Assembly: GCA_033297205.1 (NCBI GenBank)
Contig: MU859190.1
Location: forward strand, 34,891 to 98,890
Reading direction: 5' to 3'
From: Pseudoneurospora amorphoporcata
Lineage: Eukaryota; Ascomycota; Sordariomycetes; Sordariales; Sordariaceae
Length of the DNA: 64,000 bases
Part shown: in pieces, positions 57,786 to 64,000 of the stretch
Numbering within the stretch: the stretch's first letter is position 1
Layout of the letters: each line of letters starts with the position of its first letter
Translations under genes and position numbers: made by a program
The notes under the pieces: generated by a model
What the model saw: only the letters and a program-made list of their open reading frames with translations
What the model was told of the DNA's origin: nothing
Database searches by the model: none

Positions 57786-59660
57786 TAGATTCCCATTAAT
57801 GTGAACAATGTGAGGACTTGTGCGCCCAGCTGATGGTATTTTGCGACAAGGGACACATGCTTATGCGCACAAGTGACAGTCTCCTCAGCATGCCATGGGA
57901 TTCACCATCTCAGCTGTTGATCATACGTGACTATCATGACTTGGTGGTACTGAAGCGCAATATCGTTGATCCTCCTCTTCACGCGCCATTGCTCTCGCGC
58001 TTGGAAGGCTTGCCGTGGCGGGGCGCTGTGTGTGAACTCGAATTTTGGTACCTGCCGTCCTCCCCCGGCGTGACCTCGGCTCCCAGTCCCCCCACCATGT
58101 CTTCTGTCTGGACAGTTCAGCCATTTGCGACATGACTAGTATGTGTGAGAGAGGCGGCCAGATTTTAATCTGGTCATCCTACACAGATCAAAACGAAATG
58201 GTTTAAGTTCACGGCACGAATCGATAAGAAGCAACTGAGTGTATATTGCCTTTTTTTTTTTTTTCATCCCTACCCTGATCTCCTTCACAGTTTCCCCTAC
58301 GCCTCGCTTTTACCCCTCTTCCTGGCCACTTCACAATATGTTGACTGCCTTGATGTCCATGTCAGATACGCAAATTCCGAACATCACAGAGCAAAGCGAA
58401 TCCCCTCGAGGACCGGGACGAACATTGCACAATAACGCGACATCACTCGACGAGAATACCTTAAGAGACCAGATACCGCACCTCGGGACTCAAGGACAAT
58501 AAACATGACCTCGATCATCTCGCTTTATAGAGCTTCAGTGCGCGGGGCGAGAGGTCTTGCAACAATGCGACAGCCCACCAGTGTCTGGCGAGCATTAAGC
58601 CATGGCGAGCATCGAAGATCTGTAGACTGTGCGCACTTGGATACATACCTTACATATACTTCTAGCAGTCAAGCCCAAATAACTACTTCAGTCATGAGTC
58701 ATGGCGCCATCGAGACTCTGGCTTATTCGCGCTCATGTCGTCTCACAATATTTGGTCGTCATCCAACTTGAAATCACGGAGGACACTCGGCCCCTTGAAG
58801 TGCGAACTTGGAAGGAACTTGAAGAAAACACGATATTCACGTATCCCGACACGCGACTTTACAACGTCAACCGATTGCGCTAGTACATCTACGATACGAA
58901 TTTTACACCATTTTCCCATGTCCACCCAGGAGGGAAGGGAGAGCCTCTGCGCTTCATGAGCCACCAACTACCTCTACCTCTACTTGACACGACAAGCACT
59001 CCAACGTCTGCCGTGCCGGGATCACGGAAACCAAGAAATCCTTTCAGCATCTGCCACAGATCGAATGATTTGGTCTCTCGCAGGCCCAAAGAGAAATTCC
59101 AGCGAGAACTATTGATGATATTTGTGTCAAAGGCGAACATGCATAAGAACTTTGCACTCAAAATAAATACCTTATAAGTAGACATTCGTGCTTCAGCCCC
59201 GTGCCCCTTACCTCCCCTTTTTTCTATTGAAAGAGTTCAAGCGCTAACATTGAGGACCCAAGACACTTCGCAACTTTCAACAAACCGACCGAAGAACGAG
59301 CAAATAATAACCCAGAACTCAACAAGCAAATCGAAACGTCATTCACGACAAAATTTAAGACGCTGTACAAGATCCTGTTGAAGATGAGTTTCCACACCGA
59401 TATTTACCCCTTCGAATGCCGTGCTGAATGGTCAACTCCAAGTATGTACGAATATTGCTCAATCACCCCGCGCTTCATAGAGATCGTTCATCACCACACA
59501 TACGACCTGCCCAAAGCCGCAACTAGTTCGTGTATCAGGATGGGATGATTTGATGGAAGGAAAGTTGAGCCAAGGTAAAAGGAAACTTACGCCCGGGTTG
59601 TCGTGAAGGTAGGCCTCTTACGACGACACGGACCTTCTTGGTGGGCCAAGCGAACATGAA
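57786..59660. other. Intergenic, no supported gene
   Basis: Frames are short and featureless on both strands. A T-run lies at about 58252-58264. Confidence 0.5.
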
Positions 59661-59662
59661 CT

Positions 59663-60090
59663 TAACCCTGGCCTTGAAGGCCAAGCGCTTGGGACTCGAA
59701 CCTAGGGACACGAGAGTCCAGACCAGCGACCACACCACCGAGAGCGTTGAGCTGGGACTCGAACCCAGAGAGGCGGGACTTGAACCCGGAAACAATGGTG
59801 TTGATACCGGTCACGGCATCCAGAGCAGCGGCACCAGCGGACTAGGCGGTGTCAGCAGCGTCCTCGGCGACGGACCTGGCGGTGGCGGCAGCGGTCTCGA
59901 ACTTGGTGATGCCACGGGTGGTGGACTTCTTCTTCTTCTTCCCGCCGAAGGCAAGGAGATCCTCCCCGGGAAGGGTGAAGGCCTCCTTGACCTTCGCGGA
60001 GAGCTTCCTGACCCCGTGTATGACGGTCCCTCTGATAGGAGTGAGTTTCCTCGCGCCGTCGTCGGCTTCCCGTATACTGTCACTGAGAGG
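59663..60090 (-). pseudogene. Decayed Ala-rich, coiled-coil-like reading frame
   Basis: A minus-strand frame with coding-like composition reads SDSIREADDGARKLTPIRG, then VRKLSAKVKEAFTLPGEDLL, a Lys run, TKFETAAATARSVAEDAA, then one TAG. It continues SAGAAALDAVTGINTIVS, FKSRLSGFESQLNALGGVV and ends at TAA near 59663. No start codon is found in frame upstream, so an exon may be missing. The heptad-like second half suggests a helical or coiled-coil segment. Not recognised. Confidence 0.4.
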
Positions 60091-61041
60091 ACGCGGAAAA
60101 CATGTTGGGCTAATTAGGTGGCTGGGGAAGTGGGTTAGAGGTAGAGATTAGAATGTGAAACAGGCTGAACAACTGCAACGAAAGGAATCAACGATGATGG
60201 TGATGTATTGAGTGATCTAGAAAGAGAGAGGGAGACTCTACGAGTTTGGAGGTTTAAAACTAAGGGAGAGGGAGCCCTATGCGGTAGAGCTATAGCGAGT
60301 GGAGATATGGCTAGCGCAATACGTAATATAATAGCTTACCTCCAATACACCTCCGTAGACTAAAAGATTTTGAACGAATTGAAATTAATTTAAGCTATAC
60401 TATACTATATATAGTAATAATCCTTCTAGTATTTACGCCTAGGGGACCTTCTATTAAACAAAGCTAATCAACTTTACGAACTGTTACAGTACAGGCACAG
60501 GTCCGTTCATGCCGCTATGCGGGCCTTCTAGAACGGACCTTCCCCTTCTGGAGCGGACCTTTCTAGAAGGATATCGTTCACGAACCTGACCGCTTCACTG
60601 TTTACGGTTTAGACCGCTGCACCATTGAAGGTGTTGTTGCGAACGACGGAAGAACATAGGTACAAGGGAGGTCTTAGTGCCAAGGCGGGATCTGGCCTCT
60701 TTGGGGTAGTTTGCCTGTAGGTAAATAGGATGCGAGTGAAGGGATTAGAGGAGAGTGACTGGCAAGTAGGTCCCATGGTCGCTTGTGTGACTAGGGTATT
60801 TAAGTCTAAGTTCAATCGCATGTATCTAGTTCTCTCTCTTTTCCTTCTCACCTAAAATCTTTTGTCATCGATGGATTCTTAGCTTTGCTTTCGACTTCCC
60901 CATCTGTGCCCTTGCACGAACTTCACGTACTTATCCGCCTTTAATAGTTTCGTCAATCCGTTTACTGGTATTATATCGCTGGTTAAATAGATTACATTAA
61001 TCGTCTTCTGTTCTACTTATTTAATTAACTATTTATATTAT

Positions 61042-61791
61042 GAGAAGCGCTACTCGCACGTTGGCAAAACTCTACTCGCACGTGGATCCACATTTTTTTC
61101 CTATACATAACCCGAACCCTGGCGACCTGCTATGGTCCCACACCCATCTAAGTTGTACCGTGCCCGCCAAGCTCCCAGATTTCAGCCCAGTACACGTTCA
61201 AACCCCTACAGTCGTACTGTACTAGCCACCCTAGTCTGGGCGCCCAGACTAGCCCAGACTGGGCAGTCTAACTCGTGATTTTCTAGCACCAGCACTAGTG
61301 CCTTATCGCACTACTTCCTTTACCAAACCACCATCGCATGCATTACCACATTATAATCCTTCAATCTACTACGTTGCGCATTATTAGATATTATTAAGTA
61401 AACAAAGCGCTAGCATCTGTCGATGGTATAGAATGATCCATCATTTTTCTGTGCGTTTCCCTAGCTAATTGCAATGTAGATGACCGATGTAGTGACTTAG
61501 CTGACGGGCGTATGCGACCGTGCCGCTAAGTGCCCTGTAAGACCGCTATATAAATGCCCTGTAAGAACTGGATCTGGATACAAATCTAGGAGTGCGTACG
61601 CTGCAGTCTAGAATCTGAGCTTGGCATAGCATGGCAACCTTGAAAGATTGAAATGCCCAGATGTGCTTGGCGAAATTTATGAAAGAATACATCAGCTATG
61701 GCAGACTTCGAGCGGGTTCAGGTTATGTATGGGAAAAAAATGTGGATCCACGTGCGAGTAGAGTTTTGCCAACGTGCGAGTAGCGCTTCTC
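61042..61791. mobile_element. hAT-type MITE, 8-bp target duplication TATATTAT
   Basis: A 750-bp element with 78-bp terminal inverted repeats differing at only two positions (both T/C), each starting GAGAAGCGCTACTCGCACG. TATATTAT is duplicated exactly at 61034-61041 and 61792-61799. The inner part has no transposase frame. It holds a 22-bp perfect palindrome at 61231-61252 (half-site CTAGTCTGGGC). The 8-bp duplication points to the hAT superfamily. Confidence 0.88.
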
Positions 61792-61841
61792 TATATTATA
61801 TATCGATATAGTAGTTATAAGCTAGGATATTTATATTAAAT

Positions 61842-62290
61842 GAGAAGCTCTATCTGTACAGGGTAAAAACTCTATCTGCACGGAGAAAACAACCTGAGTT
61901 CTAATGTCTTTTTAATGTTTTGTTTAAAGTATTAAAAAGTGTCATACGAAGTTAAAAAAGATATGATATTTTTTCTAATTTTTTTCTCTACCTAACAACA
62001 CTTTTTTAAAGTCTAGAAATACTTAGTGGCTTAGAAAAACCCGATAGAAAGAAAACTATTTTAAAGAAATAAATATAAAAATTAAAAGTCTAAAAGTTCA
62101 AAAAGAAAATATTGAGATAACTCTTAGGGCTATGAAGTTGGTAGTTACTTTGAAAAATTCCGCAAAAATCAACGAGTAGTTTGGTACAACTTTTGGTCTT
62201 ATACACTAATGTTTCATTAAGTTATACTTAAAAAACCAAAGTGGATCCCCATGTAGATAGAGTTTTTACCCCGTGCAGATAGAGCTTCTC
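61842..62290. mobile_element. hAT-type MITE, 8-bp target duplication TATTAAAT
   Basis: A 449-bp element related to the one 50 bp to its left: ends start GAGAAGCTCTATCTG on both sides as inverted repeats of about 42 bp with a few transitions. TATTAAAT is duplicated exactly at 61834-61841 and 62291-62298. Both elements share a doubled subterminal motif CTCTAYCTGCACG/CTCTACTCGCACG. AT-rich core; no coding capacity. Confidence 0.85.
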
Positions 62291-63270
62291 TATTAAATAC
62301 CCAGTTCTTAACATTTTCACTATTAGTATATAGGATTTAGTTAGTATTAATATTAGAACTTAAGTTTTTTAATATATTTTTAATCTATCCTAGTGACTTT
62401 ATTATTGGTACTAAATTTATAAATTCCACTTCTATTGTGCTAGTAGTAATAAGATTTTATTTTTTTAATTTCTATTAAATAGGATTATAAGTAAGGAATA
62501 TAATATACCTTACTATATTCTTCATATTTAGAATATTATTTACAAAAGAGGTATTTACGTATATCTTAAATTATAAGTCGTTAGTTAGTAATAAACGGCC
62601 TCTCAAAATAATTTCTAAATTTAAATAGCTAGAAAAGTATTAATAGAGATACTTTATTAACGTAATATAGCAGTTAACCAGTTTAGTATTACTTTTATAT
62701 AGTTTATGAATAGTAAATTTAATATTTAGCTGGGTACCTATTAATAAGTAGTTTAGTATATTAATACTCTTAATATACGATTTTTACTAATTTAGAAATT
62801 TTATACCTCGTAGATTTTAAAATCCGGCGGCTAAGGAATGTTTACTAGGTATAGATCACTACCCTGGGTTATAAATTTTCTAGAAGTATAACAATTGATA
62901 ATAATTTGGTAATATTATTATTGTAATATAAATATGGTACGTTCTATATAGTTTGTAATAATATCAAAGCCTAAGAAGGTTTTAAGTAGACCTAAATACT
63001 TTATTTTAAAATGCTTCTTGTAGGTGGTCTTAATATGATTAACCGTGTTCTAGCTGGCCGCTACTATTAGAAAGTCGTTAATATAAAGGATTAGTAAAGT
63101 ATCTAATTTATTGTTAATTAATAGGTATATATCCGCCGTAATAGGTACGAAACATAATGCCTTAAATATATAAAGTAGGGTTTTAAATTAGAATAATAGT
63201 AATAGTTTTAAATTATATAGTACTCTTAGTAAAAGGTATACCTAGTTACAACTTTTGTTTGCTGCAATGC

Positions 63271-63548
63271 CCTAACTAGCCTATGATGATAGTACTAGTA
63301 TAGGGATGCTACAGTGAACTATGCACTTGTAGCTGAGCGGAGCGGAAGCGGTGGTATGACAGCAGTGCTGAAGGAAGCAGCGTAGTTGCAGCGTAGTTGT
63401 AGATATAATAGGAGTGTTGTAAAAGAGGTCTTAGAGAGGACTCTACTCTCAAGACAGAAGATTACAGTGAACTTTGCACTGTGGAAAACAATTTATTATA
63501 GTGAACTCTACACTATAAGAAAAGACCGTATTGTATTGCTTGAGTGTC

Positions 63549-63592
<44 letters not shown>

Positions 63593-64000
63593 AGGAGTGA
63601 CTGACTAACAGAGAGGAGAGGTCTTTATATACATAAATGCTGAGTGTCTAGAAGCTTCTAGAGTGTAGAAGCTTCTGTAAGTTAACAGGAGTTCTTGTAA
63701 AAGTACTATACCATAAAAGGAATAAGTTGAATCTATGAGTTTCTGTTGCATTCCATAATGACAAATTAATTTAGGGAGAATGCTGAACAGGTTCGAGAAT
63801 CCAGAACGCAGTGGCGAAACCTCTGTGTTCTAGTAGATTCTGTGGAGGCTAAGTCGACTGATTCCATAACGTAGAAGGAATAGTGTCCTCAGCAATCAGC
63901 CTTTATTGGAGGTGTCCCGTGTCACGTGCGGCTGGCCATGGCCCCACCGCACAGGGACCTCCCTTGACCTACTTTTAGACCTCCAGACTTGCACAGTCTG
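63271..64000. other. Repeat-rich end of window, unassigned
   Basis: After the copia relic the sequence is less AT-rich. It has repeated GTGAACTNTGCACT-like motifs (63313, 63467, 63501) and paired AGAAGCTTCT motifs (about 63649-63676), which suggest another element that runs off the window. No gene seen. Confidence 0.4.
63549..63592 (+). repeat. CTTG microsatellite, 11 units
   Basis: Eleven perfect tandem copies of CTTG with no interruption, which implies active slippage. Confidence 0.95.

Larger units (their letters stand above)
60480..63270 (-). mobile_element. RIP-like decayed Ty1/copia relic
   Basis: The minus strand at 60950-60879 still encodes the typical copia C-terminus (LKADKYVKFVQGHRWG, stop 60881-60879). 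Further right, after two nested MITEs, AT-rich sequence aligns by eye with the RNase H and RT regions of the intact element. For example, about 62430-62520 corresponds to 37320-37400, and about 62950-63090 to the RT region around the YVDD site (37820-37950). C-to-T type change has removed most codons. The left part (about 60480-60850) is probably its LTR and polypurine region, not resolved further. Confidence 0.65.

Noticed and set aside
59690..59790. Three B-box-like GGTTCRAGTCC sequences suggesting tRNAs
   Set aside because: They lie in phase with a decayed protein frame (GFKS, GFES, RFES), and no A boxes or acceptor stems are present.
1..64000. CRISPR arrays, bacterial operons, prophage
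   Set aside because: The window is eukaryotic; no regularly spaced identical repeats with unique spacers were seen.

Overview
The window is nuclear DNA of a filamentous ascomycete. The genes are interrupted by short introns (mostly 56-125 nt) with GTRNGT donors and CTAAC/CTGAC-type branch sites. The repeats are AT-rich and look mutated by C-to-T change (RIP-like), and a CBM1-GH5 cellulase is present. Together these point to a Sordariomycete, most likely Sordariales (Neurospora/Sordaria-like); that placement is inference from protein resemblance. Gene density is low: about nine intact genes in 64 kb, with many non-coding and repeat stretches.

Left part (1-21 kb): an MFS drug/metabolite transporter (4092-5789 +), a MATE-family transporter (7977-10205 -), a small secreted DUF4360 protein (13964-14628 -) and a formate/nitrite (FNT) channel (19203-20359 -). 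They are separated by 2-5 kb intergenic stretches and show no shared pathway. From 21.9 to 25.7 kb lies a broken rhodopsin-domain (SAT4/PTH11-like) membrane protein gene. It carries UAG stops and a frameshift and is split by about 2 kb of AT-rich repeats, including a foldback element with a tRNA-like Pol III unit inside.

Middle (26-44.6 kb): a clean TA-flanked mariner-type MITE (26894-27104), a Met-rich coiled-coil protein (28657-30401 -), and a secreted type-B carboxylesterase (34922-36666 +). A very young Ty1/copia retrotransposon (36719-41829, minus orientation) sits about 50 bp past the esterase stop. It has identical LTRs, a 5-bp target duplication and an initiator-tRNA half-molecule type primer site, but its Gag coding region appears to be missing. 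Next comes a GH5 endoglucanase with an N-terminal cellulose-binding module (43309-44544 +).

Right part (45-64 kb): a long kinase-like reading frame on the minus strand (49771 down to 44976) is interrupted by four in-frame stop codons but by no frameshift. It carries a 434-bp insert flanked by an 8-bp duplication. After a small acidic hypothetical gene (50829-51422 -) the window is repeat territory: a decayed gene near 54 kb, a diverged tandem array (55.1-56.3 kb), a foldback element (56.9-57.8 kb), a decayed alanine-rich reading frame (about 60 kb) and an RIP-like copia relic (60.5-63.3 kb). Two well-preserved hAT-type MITEs with perfect 8-bp duplications are nested in that relic. The main story of the window is transposon turnover around a sparse set of transporter and secreted-enzyme genes.
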